Source of the DNA: Haemophilus parainfluenzae
Lineage (GTDB): Bacteria > Pseudomonadota > Gammaproteobacteria > Enterobacterales > Pasteurellaceae
Assembly: GCF_003252795.1 (NCBI RefSeq)
Contig: NZ_QEPQ01000002.1
Span: 248,001 to 312,000 of the forward strand
Reading direction: 5' to 3'
DNA: 64,000 nt
The notes under the pieces were generated by a model. The model worked only from the letters and a program-made list of their open reading frames with translations. It did no database searches and was not told the origin of the DNA. The stretch's first letter is position 1, and each line of letters opens with the position of its first letter. Shown in pieces: positions 51,557-60,755 of the stretch. The translations under genes were made by a program, and so were the position numbers.

Positions 51557-52666
51557 ATGACACAACAATATTCTATCGATACATTATTAGCTCAAGCGGG
51601 AAATCGCAGTGATGAGCGCACTGGTGCAGTTTCTACGCCAATTTATCTTTCAACAGCTTATGGCCACCATGGGATTGGTGAAAGTACCGGGTTTGATTAT
51701 ACGCGTACGAAAAACCCAACGCGTAGTGTTTTGGAAGATACCGTAGCAAAATTAGAAAATGGTGATCGTGGTTTTGCCTTTTCCTCCGGCATGGCGGCAA
51801 TTCAAGTGCTGATGAATTTATTTAAAGGCCCAGATGAATGGATTGTGTCAAGTGATGTATATGGTGGAACCTATCGCTTATTGGATTTTGCCTATAAAAA
51901 TAACAACAGCGTAAAACCTGTTTATGTGAATACTGCTTCTTTAGCTGAAATTGAAGCTGCGATTACAGCAAATACAAAAGCGATTTTTATTGAAACTCCA
52001 TCTAATCCATTAATGGAAGAATGTGATGTGGCAGAAATTTCAAAATTAGCGAAAAAACACAACTTGTTAATGATTGTAGACAATACTTTCTTAACTCCTG
52101 TGCTATCTCGTCCATTAGATTTAGGCGCAGATATTGTAATCCACAGTGGCACAAAATATATTGCAGGTCACAATGATAGTTTAGTTGGCTTGATTATTGC
52201 AAAAGGACAAGCGCTTTGTGATCGTATCGCCTATATTCAAAATGGTGCAGGTGCCGTACTTTCACCGTTTGATTCTTGGTTAACCGTGCGTGGAATGAAA
52301 ACCCTTTCATTACGTATGAAACGCCATCAAGATAATGCGAAGGCGATTGCAGAATTTTTACGCGAACAGCCACAAATTGATAGCGTGTTATATCCAAACA
52401 AAGGCGGAATGCTATCTTTCCGTTTGAAAGATGAAAATTGGGTCAATACGTTCTTAAAATCAATCAAGTTGATTACCTTTGCGGAAAGCTTAGGCGGTAC
52501 AGAAAGTTTTATTACCTATCCTGCAACCCAAACTCATATGGATATTCCTGAAGCAGAACGTGTCGCCCGTGGTATTACAAACACATTGTTGCGTTTTTCT
52601 GTTGGTTTAGAAGATGTGGAAGACATCAAGGCCGATTTATTACAGGCATTTGCACAACTTAAATAA
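51557..52666 (+). CDS. metB: Cystathionine gamma-synthase (MetB type)
   Basis: Cys/Met-metabolism PLP enzyme of 369 residues. PLP lysine at about 200 in HSGTKYIAGHND, with FDYTRTKNPTR and AFSSGMAAIQ earlier. Condenses O-succinylhomoserine and cysteine in methionine synthesis; closely related gamma-lyases cannot be excluded from sequence alone. AGAGG precedes the ATG by 8 bases. The 250-base gap before it holds the divergent tRNA promoter; I see no clear MetJ box. Confidence 0.9.
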   Translation: MTQQYSIDTLLAQAGNRSDERTGAVSTPIYLSTAYGHHGIGESTGFDYTRTKNPTRSVLEDTVAKLENGDRGFAFSSGMAAIQVLMNLFKGPDEWIVSSDVYGGTYRLLDFAYKNNNSVKPVYVNTASLAEIEAAITANTKAIFIETPSNPLMEECDVAEISKLAKKHNLLMIVDNTFLTPVLSRPLDLGADIVIHSGTKYIAGHNDSLVGLIIAKGQALCDRIAYIQNGAGAVLSPFDSWLTVRGMKTLSLRMKRHQDNAKAIAEFLREQPQIDSVLYPNKGGMLSFRLKDENWVNTFLKSIKLITFAESLGGTESFITYPATQTHMDIPEAERVARGITNTLLRFSVGLEDVEDIKADLLQAFAQLK

Positions 52667-52783
52667 TTAGTTTTTATCAATCGGACTAATCTGTGCAATT
52701 CAATATGCCTTGTGCTATTATGCACAACATCAATTAACGTTAGGTGTTGATTCGTCAACGTCTTATTAGATAAGGAAACAAAA

Positions 52784-53107
52784 ATGAGCGAAGTATTACA
52801 TATTAATGATGCAGATTTTGAAACTACTGTTGTGCAATCTGATATTCCAGTATTAGTGGATTTCTGGGCGCCATGGTGTGGCCCTTGCAAAATGATTGCG
52901 CCAATTTTAGATGAAATCGCACCTGAATTCGCAGGTAAAGCAAAAATCGTTAAAATCAACGTAGATGACAACCAGTTAGTTGCAGGTCAATTTGGTGTAC
53001 GTAGTATCCCAACTTTACTACTTTTCAAAAATGGCCAACTTGTTGCCACACAAGTGGGTGCATTACCAAAAAATCAATTAGCGGCGTTTATTAATCAACA
53101 CCTATAA
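52784..53107 (+). CDS. trxA: Thioredoxin
   Basis: 107-residue disulfide reductase with active site WCGPC (Cys32, Cys35) and the cis-Pro loop [14 protein letters not shown] precedes the ATG. It stands alone with its own terminator. Confidence 0.97.
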   Translation: MSEVLHINDADFETTVVQSDIPVLVDFWAPWCGPCKMIAPILDEIAPEFAGKAKIVKINVDDNQLVAGQFGVRSIPTLLLFKNGQLVATQVGALPKNQLAAFINQHL

Positions 53108-53123
53108 TTGAGTTATTAAACAT

Positions 53124-53168
53124 AAAGAGCGGTCAAAAATAGTGATGTTTTTGACCGCTCTTATTTTT
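53124..53168. terminator. Bidirectional terminator between trxA and the DNA ligase gene
   Basis: AAGAGCGGTCAAAAA (53125-53139) pairs perfectly with TTTTTGACCGCTCTT (53148-53162), with A-rich flank on one side and TATTTTTTC on the other. The stem reaches into the last codon of the ligase gene. Confidence 0.92.
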
Positions 53169-53970
53169 TCTCTCGCCAATAAGTGGCAAAACGAGGTTTT
53201 CCAGAATTAGTTAATCCACGATATTTGTAGGTAATCGTGCTACCAATAGGCGGTGGATTTTCGCGCTCACTCAGATTAAATCCTGAACCGATTTTAAATT
53301 TTCCCCGATGATTTTCACAGGTGAGCGATCCGAGTATATTCTCAAATTGGCCTTTCCCTTTGTGATGTGCTATCACGGTACATTCTTCATCATAAGTGCT
53401 TTTTAACTTTAAAATTTGTGTACTGCGTTTTCTTTCGTAAGGCGCATGAGGATTACGTAATACAATCCCTTCACCTTTTTTCCTTTCAATTTCATGCAAA
53501 TACTCGAATAAATGTGTTTTATCTCGTATCGGAATTTGCGGAATAATCTTGATATAAGGCGTAGGGTGATCTTTCAAATAATCTTCTAAGATTTTGAGAC
53601 GTTCAAAGAGATTGCCTGATGCATTAGGCACATCAAAAACATAAAGTGTTAATTTTGCCCAATTATCACCTTTAAAGGATTTCGTGATAGAAGCAATTTC
53701 TTCAAATTGATTACGTTCACTAAAGAGTTCACCATCAATGGCAAAAGGCGGAAATTGAGCAATAAAATAGGTCGGCGCAGGCAAGGGCAGTCCTTGACGA
53801 CTTAATAATGTTTTGCCATCCCAATAACCTCGTACCCCATCTAATTTTTCAGACATCACCCAACCTTGAATATCTTGGTTTTCATAAGTGCCTAATAGCA
53901 TTAAATCACGCTCATTTGCCCAGGTTATTTGACTGAATAGAAGGCAAAGTAATAAATAAACTACTCGCAT
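53161..53970 (-). CDS. ligA: ATP-dependent DNA ligase, minimal exported type (Lig E)
   Basis: 269-residue ligase. Motif I EKLDGVRGYW with the adenylated lysine at 42, motif III AIDGELFS, motif IV EGIVLR, motif V ILKLKS, then an OB fold without extra domains. The first 18 residues MRVVYLLLCLLFSQITWA form a signal peptide, so it should act in the periplasm. H. influenzae has such a ligase (HI1182). A role in repairing incoming DNA during competence has been proposed for the family. Confidence 0.92.
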   Translation of the reverse strand: MRVVYLLLCLLFSQITWANERDLMLLGTYENQDIQGWVMSEKLDGVRGYWDGKTLLSRQGLPLPAPTYFIAQFPPFAIDGELFSERNQFEEIASITKSFKGDNWAKLTLYVFDVPNASGNLFERLKILEDYLKDHPTPYIKIIPQIPIRDKTHLFEYLHEIERKKGEGIVLRNPHAPYERKRSTQILKLKSTYDEECTVIAHHKGKGQFENILGSLTCENHRGKFKIGSGFNLSERENPPPIGSTITYKYRGLTNSGKPRFATYWREKK

Positions 53971-54170
53971 AATCTCTCCTTTTTTAATTTATTGAGTTTA
54001 AAAAGTGCGGTCATTTTTTACAGCGTTTTTAATTGAATCTGTGATTAGTATCGCAAAATAATGAGAACTAAGCAGGAAAATAGAGAGGTAAGAAAGATCG
54101 CTAGATTATTTAAAATGAACGCTATACAATGCCAACGCTATCTCGAATTTTAATTTTTAAGGAGAATAAA

Positions 54171-54749
54171 ATGTATTTTGATCAAATTAAAGCTGAGCTT
54201 GTGGAAGCACAAGACGTATTAAATAAGTTTGTTTCAGATGATAACAACATCAAACTCATTGAGAAAGCGGCTAAATTGTTAGCGGAAAGCTTTAAAAATG
54301 GCGGTAAAGTATTATCTTGCGGTAATGGTGGTTCTCACTGTGACGCCATGCATTTTGCTGAAGAACTCACAGGTCGTTATCGTGAAAATCGTCCAGGTTA
54401 TCCTGCAATTGCGATTTCTGATGTAAGTCATTTAAGCTGTGTAAGTAATGACTTTGGTTATGAATATGTATTCTCTCGCTTTGTTGAAGCCGTCGGTAAA
54501 GAAGGCGATGTTTTATTCGGATTATCAACATCAGGCAATTCTAAAAATATCTTAAATGCGATTGAAGCGGCTAAAGCAAAAGGCATGAAAGTGATTGCGA
54601 TGACAGGTAAAGATGGCGGTAAAATGGCGGGCTTAGCGGATGTTGAAATTCGTGTGCCACACTTTGGTTATGCAGATCGTATTCAAGAAATCCATATCAA
54701 AGTGATTCATATTCTAATGATGCTAGTTGAATTTGAGATGGCAAAATAG
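54171..54749 (+). CDS. gmhA: Phosphoheptose isomerase
   Basis: SIS-domain enzyme of 192 residues making D-glycero-D-manno-heptose 7-phosphate for the LPS core. [21 protein letters not shown] near 51 and [13 protein letters not shown] near 117 are the active-site segments. I start at 54171 with AAGGAG 6 bases upstream; in-frame ATG at 54129 adds 14 unrelated residues. Confidence 0.96.
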   Translation: MYFDQIKAELVEAQDVLNKFVSDDNNIKLIEKAAKLLAESFKNGGKVLSCGNGGSHCDAMHFAEELTGRYRENRPGYPAIAISDVSHLSCVSNDFGYEYVFSRFVEAVGKEGDVLFGLSTSGNSKNILNAIEAAKAKGMKVIAMTGKDGGKMAGLADVEIRVPHFGYADRIQEIHIKVIHILMMLVEFEMAK

Positions 54750-54791
54750 GCCTAATTCGCGATAAGTGCGGTTTAAAATTCAATGAGTTAA

Positions 54792-54823
54792 AGATCCCAA
54801 AAAGTTTTTTGGGATTTTTTTAT
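54792..54823 (+). terminator. Terminator after gmhA
   Basis: ATCCCAAA (54794-54801) pairs with TTTGGGAT (54808-54815), followed by seven T. A lone uptake signal lies just upstream (54764-54772). Confidence 0.9.
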
Positions 54824-54830
54824 AAAAACA

Positions 54831-54869
54831 CTTGCATAATTAGTCATTAAAAAGTAATATTTATTCATT
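54831..54869 (+). promoter_or_regulatory. artP promoter with tandem ARG boxes
   Basis: Two 18-bp sites (54831-54848 and 54852-54869), each 8 of 10 at the fixed positions of the ArgR consensus TGAAT-N4-ATTCA, are 3 bp apart, the usual ArgR hexamer spacing. A promoter TTGCAT (54832-54837), 17 bp, TAATAT (54855-54860) lies within them, so bound ArgR should block it. Confidence 0.8.
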
Positions 54870-54904
54870 CTTAAAAATCAAGAGAGGATGGCAGTAAACT
54901 TAGT

Positions 54905-55642
54905 ATGGCGATTAGTGTTAAAAATTTGAATTTCTTTTATGGTTCATCACAGGCATTGTTTGATATCAATCTTGATGCACAAGAAGGCGATACCGTGGTG
55001 TTACTTGGACCAAGTGGAGCAGGAAAAAGTACGTTAATCCGTACATTAAATTTATTAGAAGTGCCGACCTCTGGCGAATTGCATATTGCGAATAATCATT
55101 TTGATTTGTCTCAAGCGAATAATAATCCGAAAGCCATTCGTCAACTTCGTCAAGATGTCGGCATGGTATTTCAACAATACAATCTTTGGCCGCATTTAAC
55201 GGTGATTGAAAACTTGATTGAAGCGCCCCAAAAAGTATTAGGCATTAGCGAAGAAGAAGCGAAAAAAGATGCATTAGAACTTTTAAAACGTTTACGTTTG
55301 GAAGAGCATGCCGATCGTTTTCCTCTTCACTTATCAGGCGGTCAGCAACAACGTGTTGCTATTGCTCGAGCATTAATGATGAAACCACAAGTGTTGTTGT
55401 TTGATGAACCAACGGCAGCACTGGATCCTGAAATTACGGCTCAAGTTGTTGATATTATTAAAGAACTTCAACAAACAGGCATTACTCAGGTGATTGTGAC
55501 CCACGAAGTGAACGTGGCACAAAAAGTGGCGACCAAGGTCGTCTATATGGAACAAGGTAAGATTATTGAAATGGGCAGTGCAGATTGCTTTGATAATCCA
55601 AAAACCGAACAATTTAAACAATATCTTTCACACTCAGAATAA
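54905..55642 (+). CDS. artP: Arginine ABC transporter ATPase ArtP
   Basis: Amino-acid ABC ATPase of 245 residues: Walker [10 protein letters not shown] near 38, signature [14 protein letters not shown] near 143, Walker [15 protein letters not shown] near 163. First of artP-artI-artQ-artM. ATG follows GTAAACTTAGT with a weak ribosome site. Confidence 0.95.
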   Translation: MAISVKNLNFFYGSSQALFDINLDAQEGDTVVLLGPSGAGKSTLIRTLNLLEVPTSGELHIANNHFDLSQANNNPKAIRQLRQDVGMVFQQYNLWPHLTVIENLIEAPQKVLGISEEEAKKDALELLKRLRLEEHADRFPLHLSGGQQQRVAIARALMMKPQVLLFDEPTAALDPEITAQVVDIIKELQQTGITQVIVTHEVNVAQKVATKVVYMEQGKIIEMGSADCFDNPKTEQFKQYLSHSE

Positions 55643-55653
55643 GGAAACACAAC

Positions 55654-56373
55654 ATGAAAAAATTACTTTTAAGCGTAATGTTAATGGGCTCAGCTTTTGC
55701 TGCAAATGCACAAGAAATCACTTTCGCGATGGAGCCGAGCTACCCGCCATTTGAAACAACAAATGAAAAAGGTGAAATTATCGGTTTTGATGTGGATGTA
55801 GCGAATGCAATTTGTAAAGAAATCCAAGCGACTTGTCATTTCAAAAGCCAATCTTTTGATGCATTAATTCCAAGCTTGAAAGCAAAACGTTTTGATGCAG
55901 CGATTTCTGCAATGGATATTACTGAAGCGCGTGCAAAACAAGTTTCATTTTCTAATGCGTATTATGACAGCACAGCAAGTTATGTCGCTTTAAAAGGCAA
56001 AGCAGATTTAGCTTCAGCAAAAACAATTGGTGTTCAAAACGGAACAACATTCCAACAATATACCGCAGCAGAAACCAAGCAATATAATGCAAAATCTTAT
56101 GCAAGCTTACAAGATGCGATCTTAGACTTAAAAAATGGTCGTATTGATATCATCTTCGGTGATACAGCCGTATTGTCTGATATGATTTCTAAAGAGCCTG
56201 AAATTCAATTTGTTGGCGAGAAAGTGACTAACAAAAAATATTTCGGTAATGGTTTAGGTATTGCGGTGAATAAATCAAGCAAAGAATTGCTAGAAAGCTT
56301 AAATAAAGGTTTAGAAACCGTGAAAGCAAATGGTGAATACCAAAAAATCTATGACAAATGGATGACAAAATAA
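55654..56373 (+). CDS. artI: Arginine-binding periplasmic protein ArtI
   Basis: Family 3 solute-binding protein of 239 residues; signal peptide [39 protein letters not shown] and [19 protein letters not shown] are family landmarks. AAGGAA precedes the ATG; it lies 11 bases after artP. Confidence 0.95.
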   Translation: MKKLLLSVMLMGSAFAANAQEITFAMEPSYPPFETTNEKGEIIGFDVDVANAICKEIQATCHFKSQSFDALIPSLKAKRFDAAISAMDITEARAKQVSFSNAYYDSTASYVALKGKADLASAKTIGVQNGTTFQQYTAAETKQYNAKSYASLQDAILDLKNGRIDIIFGDTAVLSDMISKEPEIQFVGEKVTNKKYFGNGLGIAVNKSSKELLESLNKGLETVKANGEYQKIYDKWMTK

Positions 56374-56376
56374 TCT

Positions 56377-57048
56377 ATGTTTTATGATTATCTTACATTA
56401 ATTGGACATGCAGCCCTAATGACCTTAGGGCTTGCTATTTGCTCGTTAATTGTCGGTTTATTGCTCAGTATTATTTTTACGGCTTTAGAAGCGAATAAAT
56501 ATGTCTTTATTGCGAAACCAGCTTCTGTTGTGATCGCTTTATTGCGTGGTTTACCGGAAATCTTGGTGGTTCTACTGATTTATTTTGGTTCAACCCAAGT
56601 TGTGGAAATGCTGACGGGTGAGTATATCGAATTCAGCGCCTTTGGTTGTGGTGTATTTGCATTGTCTTTGATTTTTGCCTCTTATGCTTCACAAACCTTA
56701 CGTGGTGCGATCCAAGCTATTCCAAAAGGACAGTGGGAATCAGGTGCAGCATTAGGATTAAGTCGACCTTATACCTTCATCCATTTGATTATGCCGCAAG
56801 TATGGCGACACGCTTTACCGGGCTTAAGCAATCAATGGTTAGTATTATTAAAAGATACAGCGTTGGTGTCGTTAATTGGTGTCGATGATTTAATGCGTCA
56901 GGCTGGGTATATCAATACTAACACCCATGAGCCTTTCACTTGGTATGGTATTGCTGCGTTAATTTATTTGGTGATTACGTTGATCAGCCAAGTAGGTATT
57001 CGCAAATTAGAATTACGTTTCACTCGATTTGAACGGGGAGTCGAATAA
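56377..57048 (+). CDS. artQ: Arginine ABC transporter permease ArtQ
   Basis: Inner-membrane permease of 223 residues, about five spans, with the EAA loop [21 protein letters not shown]. It starts 3 bases after artI and its stop overlaps the artM start. Confidence 0.95.
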   Translation: MFYDYLTLIGHAALMTLGLAICSLIVGLLLSIIFTALEANKYVFIAKPASVVIALLRGLPEILVVLLIYFGSTQVVEMLTGEYIEFSAFGCGVFALSLIFASYASQTLRGAIQAIPKGQWESGAALGLSRPYTFIHLIMPQVWRHALPGLSNQWLVLLKDTALVSLIGVDDLMRQAGYINTNTHEPFTWYGIAALIYLVITLISQVGIRKLELRFTRFERGVE

Positions 57049-57731
57049 TGTTTCAAGAGTATTTAGCAGTCATTGCTCAAGGTATTCCGACTAGCCTGTT
57101 ACTTACGGTTGTCGCATTGTTTATTGCCTTTTTCCTCGCATTGGGCTTAACCTTTTTGCTTTCTATTGGCAATAAATTAGTCAAAAGTGCGGTCAATTTA
57201 TTCCTTGTTTTATTTACAGGCACCCCACTTTTAGTGCAATTTTTCTTAATTTATGCAGGTCCAGGACAATTCCAATGGTTGGTGGATAGCCCATTATGGG
57301 GATTATTCTCCAACGCATGGTTCTGTGCAGCATTAGCTTTAGCATTGAATAGTGCGGCTTATTCAACCCAGTTATTCCATGGCGCAGTAAAAGCGATCTC
57401 TAAAGGCCAATGGGAAAGCTGTGCGGCACTAGGGTTAAGTCGTCTGCAGACTTTAAAAATCTTAATTCCTTATGCGTTAAAACGTGCGCTCCCGTCTTAT
57501 ACTAATGAAATTATCTTGGTATTTAAAGGTACAGCGTTGGCTTCTACCATTACGATTATGGATATCATGGGATATGCACGCCAACTTTACGGTACTGAAT
57601 ATGATGCGCTCACTATCTACGGTATTGCTGGTGGTATTTATCTCATCATTACCGGTATTGCTACTTTATTACTCCGTCAGTTAGAAAATAAAGTGTTAGC
57701 ATTTGAACGTATTGATACCGCCAAGGCATAA
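57048..57731 (+). CDS. artM: Arginine ABC transporter permease ArtM
   Basis: Partner permease of 227 residues, about five spans, EAA loop ESCAALGLSRLQTLKILIPYALK. One-base overlap with artQ (TAATG). Uptake signals at 57185 and at its very stop (57731). Confidence 0.95.
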   Translation: MFQEYLAVIAQGIPTSLLLTVVALFIAFFLALGLTFLLSIGNKLVKSAVNLFLVLFTGTPLLVQFFLIYAGPGQFQWLVDSPLWGLFSNAWFCAALALALNSAAYSTQLFHGAVKAISKGQWESCAALGLSRLQTLKILIPYALKRALPSYTNEIILVFKGTALASTITIMDIMGYARQLYGTEYDALTIYGIAGGIYLIITGIATLLLRQLENKVLAFERIDTAKA

Positions 57732-57751
57732 AGTGCGGTCAAAAATAGAAA

Positions 57752-57788
57752 CAAATCGGGCAGTTTTAAAATTGCCCGATTTTTTATT
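57752..57788 (+). terminator. Terminator of the art operon
   Basis: AAATCGGGCA (57753-57762) pairs with TGCCCGATTT (57773-57782; the flanking T/A bases extend the stem), followed by TTTTATT. Confidence 0.92.
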
Positions 57789-57806
57789 ATAAATTCGAAG
57801 TGAATC

Positions 57807-57835
57807 TGTTTTTCAGGCTTATAATATAAAGTGCT
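57807..57835 (+). promoter_or_regulatory. Possible sirtuin gene promoter
   Basis: Perfect -10 TATAAT (57830-57835) with a weak -35 TGTTTT 17 bp upstream; GAGGAG follows as ribosome site before the ATG at 57848. Confidence 0.5.
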
Positions 57836-57847
57836 GAGGAGGATATT

Positions 57848-58543
57848 ATGAAACCTATTTGTGTCGTATTAACAGGCGCAGGAATTAGTGCCGAAAGTGG
57901 TATTCCCACATTTAGAGCGGAAGATGGTTTATGGGCCGAGCATAAAGTCGAAGAAGTTTGCACACCTGAAGCTTTGCTGAAGAATAGAGCGAAAGTGCTC
58001 GATTTTTATAATCAACGCCGTAAAAATGCCGCGGTGGCTAAGCCAAACGCAGCGCATCTCGCCTTAGTTGAATTAGAAAAAGCCTATGATGTCAGAATTA
58101 TCACGCAAAATGTGGATGATTTACATGAACGCGCAGGAAGCTCAAACGTTTTACATTTACATGGCGAACTAAATAAAGCTCGCAGTAGCTTTGATGAAAG
58201 TTATATCGTAGATTGTTTTGGCGATCAGAAATTGGAAGATAAAGATCCAAATGGGCATCCAATGCGTCCATATATTGTTTTTTTTGGTGAAATGGTGCCG
58301 ATGTTAGAGCGAGCAATTGATATTGTAGCGCAAGCAGATGTCGTGTTAGTGATTGGTACTTCTTTGCAAGTGTATCCAGCTAATGGCTTAGTTAATGAAG
58401 CGCCAAGCAAAGCGCCAATTTACTTGATCGATCCAAATCCCAATACAGGATTTGTTCGTAAGCAAGTTATCGCAATAAAAGAAAAAGCAGGGAAGGGCGT
58501 ACCGGAAGTAGTGAGCGTATTGTTAGATAAAATAAAAGATTAA
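57848..58543 (+). CDS. cobB: NAD-dependent protein deacylase (sirtuin, CobB-like)
   Basis: Sirtuin of 231 residues: NAD loop GAGISAESGIPTFR (10-23), TQNVDDLHERAG (86-97), catalytic His105 in HLHGEL, VFFGEMVP and GTSLQVYPA. Tyr54 and Arg57 (FYNQRR) form the YxxR pair linked to removal of succinyl/malonyl groups in CobB and SIRT5. The usual zinc module cysteines are missing: only Cys5, Cys38 and one Cys near 122 occur, none as CxxC. The gene has its own ribosome site and ends at an uptake-signal terminator. Confidence 0.88.
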   Translation: MKPICVVLTGAGISAESGIPTFRAEDGLWAEHKVEEVCTPEALLKNRAKVLDFYNQRRKNAAVAKPNAAHLALVELEKAYDVRIITQNVDDLHERAGSSNVLHLHGELNKARSSFDESYIVDCFGDQKLEDKDPNGHPMRPYIVFFGEMVPMLERAIDIVAQADVVLVIGTSLQVYPANGLVNEAPSKAPIYLIDPNPNTGFVRKQVIAIKEKAGKGVPEVVSVLLDKIKD

Positions 58544-58563
58544 TCTGTAGCTAAGCAATAAAG

Positions 58564-58611
58564 ATAAAGTGCGGTCAAAATTCTCATTGTTTTTTGACCG
58601 CACTTTTTATT
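58564..58611. terminator. Bidirectional uptake-signal terminator
   Basis: AAGTGCGGT (58567-58575) and ACCGCACTT (58597-58605) end a stem of at least 13 bp, AAAGTGCGGTCAAAA against TTTTTTGACCGCACTTT, serving the sirtuin gene and the convergent zinc-ribbon gene. Confidence 0.9.
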
Positions 58612-58840
58612 CCCCAGTTAGCCAACTTGCAAGCAAAATAACAATAGTAAAAATAGCCAACCAAATAAGATGGAGCTTAGTGCTTTTTCGATTAATTTCG
58701 GTGTTTTGTTGGCGTCTTTGTTCAAGTTTTTGTTTGTAAATTTCAAGATCTTCTTCTTTAAAGGAAAACCCACAATTTGGACAAAATTGCGCGGATTCGC
58801 TGATTTTTTTGCGACATTCTGGGCAGCGGGTGAGAGCCAT
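58607..58840 (-). CDS. Zinc-ribbon, single-span membrane protein of unknown function
   Basis: 77 residues. N-terminal zinc ribbon with CPECRKK and CPNCGFSF (four Cys, positions 6, 9, 20, 23), a charged Gln/Arg-rich helix (about 33-53), and a C-terminal membrane helix LIWLAIFTIVILLASWLTG. Tail-anchored topology with the ribbon in the cytoplasm is likely. I cannot assign a function. AGGA lies before the ATG. Confidence 0.75.
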   Translation of the reverse strand: MALTRCPECRKKISESAQFCPNCGFSFKEEDLEIYKQKLEQRRQQNTEINRKSTKLHLIWLAIFTIVILLASWLTGE

Positions 58841-58906
58841 TGATGATCCTTTATTAATTATTTTAATTTATATGCCTATTGTAAGTGAAAAAAACGGAAT
58901 GATAAA

Positions 58907-58949
58907 CGTGACATGGATCACAAAATTGAAACAATGTAAAAATTAAAAT
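58907..58949 (+). promoter_or_regulatory. CRP-dependent promoter of the CstA-family gene
   Basis: CRP site CGTGA-CATGGA-TCACA (58907-58922), nine of ten positions, centred at 58914.5. TAAAAT (58944-58949) as -10 puts transcription start near 58956, i.e. CRP at -41.5. Confidence 0.75.
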
Positions 58950-59042
58950 TTTGATTTTGATGATTTTCACTTAGAATACCGCCGACGAAGTCTAGTATAT
59001 GACTAAATTTCGGTATTCATTTATTCCTGAGGAGTATTTTTT

Positions 59043-60617
59043 ATGTTGTGGTTTTTCTTCTGCGTGGCGTTATTGCTTGCAGGTTATTTCTTTTATAGTC
59101 GTGTAATTGAGCGCATTTTTGTGATCAATCCAAACCGTAAAACGCCAGCTTATACAATGAATGATGGCGTTGACTATATGCCAATGTCTAAAACTAAGAT
59201 TTGGTTAATTCAATTATTAAACATTGCAGGTACAGGTCCAATCTTTGGTCCAATTCTTGGTGCATTATACGGACCAGTTGCAATGCTTTGGATTGTAGTG
59301 GGTTGTATCTTTGCTGGTGCGGTACACGATTATTTCTGCGGGATGTTAAGTGTGCGTAATGGCGGGGCATCTATGCCTAATCTTGCAGGTAAATACTTAG
59401 GTCGTCCAGTTAAAGCATTCATTAACGTATTAGCGGTAGTGCTTTTATTATTAGTGGGTGTGGTATTCGTGGCAAGTCCAGCTCAATTAATGGGTACGAT
59501 TACAATGGATGTGTTCGGTGCCGCATCAGGTAGCATTTCTATTAGCAATGCGGAAGAAATCCATCAAGTAGCTGAAGCAGGTGGTATTACCGTTTGGGGT
59601 ATGGATAAAGCGACAGTTATCAGTGTTTGGACTGGTATCATCTTCATTTACTATATTCTTGCAACATTACTTCCAGTTGATAAAATCATCGGTCGTATCT
59701 ACCCATTCTTCGGTGCATTATTACTCTTTATGTCTGTAGGTATGGTATATGGTTTAGTAACTGCAGATCTTAGCTCAGCAGATCCAATTTCTTTCTATCG
59801 TTCTGTGGACGGTATGTCTTTTGAGAAATTCTTCCAAAACTTTGAAACCCGTGCAGATTTACCATTATGGCCACTCTTGTTCTTAACTATCTCTTGTGGT
59901 GCATTATCTGGTTTCCACGCAACACAAAGTCCGTTAATGGCACGTTGTACTGAAAACGAAAAAGAAGGGCGTTTCATTTTCTACGGTGCGATGATCGGTG
60001 AAGGTGTGATTGCATTAGTATGGTGTGCAGTTGGTTTAAGTTTCTATGATTCTTTACCAGATTTGTTAGCTGCGATTAAAGCGGGTTCGCCTTCTAAAGT
60101 GGTTTATGATTCTTCAATCCATTTCTTAGGTCTTGTTGGTGGTATTTTTGCAGTATTAGGTGTGGTTGTTCTTCCAATTACATCAGGCGATACAGCATTC
60201 CGTGCAGCACGCCTTGTTATTGCAGAATTTTTCCATTTAGAACAAAAAACCTTAGCTAAACGTTTAATTATTGCTGTGCCATTATTCGTGGTTGGTTATA
60301 TCGTATCAAAAGTGGATTTCTCTATCTTATGGCGTTACTTCACTTGGGCGAACCAAACTACTGCGATGGTTATGTTATGGACTGCAGCAGCGTACTTATA
60401 CCGTTATAATAAATTCCACTGGGTATGTACAATCCCTGCGGCATTTATCAGTACTGTATGTTTTACTTATCTTGCATACAACAAAATCGGTTTCGGTTTA
60501 GACTATCAATTATCTGTTTATATCGGCTTAGGCTTAACTGTTCTTTGCTTGGTATTATTCTTCACACAGCTTAAACCATTAGGTGATCGTGATGAAGAAG
60601 CGTATGTAAATAACTAA
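59043..60617 (+). CDS. cstA: Short CstA-family carbon starvation / pyruvate-type transporter
   Basis: Inner-membrane protein of 524 residues with many spans. Family motifs NRKTPAYTMNDGVDYMP near 31, GTGPIFGPILGALYGP near 63, HDYFCGMLSVRNGG near 97 and LSGFHATQSPLMARC near 292. E. coli CstA and BtsT are about 700 residues; this belongs to the short branch and lacks their C-terminal part. CstA/BtsT take up peptides or pyruvate; the substrate here is not shown. GAGGAG precedes the ATG, and CRP control fits a starvation role. Confidence 0.85.
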   Translation: MLWFFFCVALLLAGYFFYSRVIERIFVINPNRKTPAYTMNDGVDYMPMSKTKIWLIQLLNIAGTGPIFGPILGALYGPVAMLWIVVGCIFAGAVHDYFCGMLSVRNGGASMPNLAGKYLGRPVKAFINVLAVVLLLLVGVVFVASPAQLMGTITMDVFGAASGSISISNAEEIHQVAEAGGITVWGMDKATVISVWTGIIFIYYILATLLPVDKIIGRIYPFFGALLLFMSVGMVYGLVTADLSSADPISFYRSVDGMSFEKFFQNFETRADLPLWPLLFLTISCGALSGFHATQSPLMARCTENEKEGRFIFYGAMIGEGVIALVWCAVGLSFYDSLPDLLAAIKAGSPSKVVYDSSIHFLGLVGGIFAVLGVVVLPITSGDTAFRAARLVIAEFFHLEQKTLAKRLIIAVPLFVVGYIVSKVDFSILWRYFTWANQTTAMVMLWTAAAYLYRYNKFHWVCTIPAAFISTVCFTYLAYNKIGFGLDYQLSVYIGLGLTVLCLVLFFTQLKPLGDRDEEAYVNN

Positions 60618-60637
60618 TTAAATCGAGTTAAAAATTG

Positions 60638-60674
60638 AAAAACCGTTTGAGGGAAACCTTAGACGGTTTTTTTG
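60638..60674 (+). terminator. Terminator after the CstA-family gene
   Basis: AAAACCGT (60639-60646) with ACGGTTTT (60663-60670), inner AGG/CCT pairs, followed by T-run. Confidence 0.85.
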
Positions 60675-60755
60675 TTTATTTTATTGCCAAAATTTACCAA
60701 TCTTTACGTTTTAATTGCTTGCAAGTTAAGGCTACAACCGATAAACTTACGCAAA

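Noticed and set aside
51318-51560. 80-codon open frame before metB
   Set aside because: It covers the tRNA-Gly promoter on the other strand, overlaps the metB start, has no good ribosome site and a low-complexity K/F/N composition.
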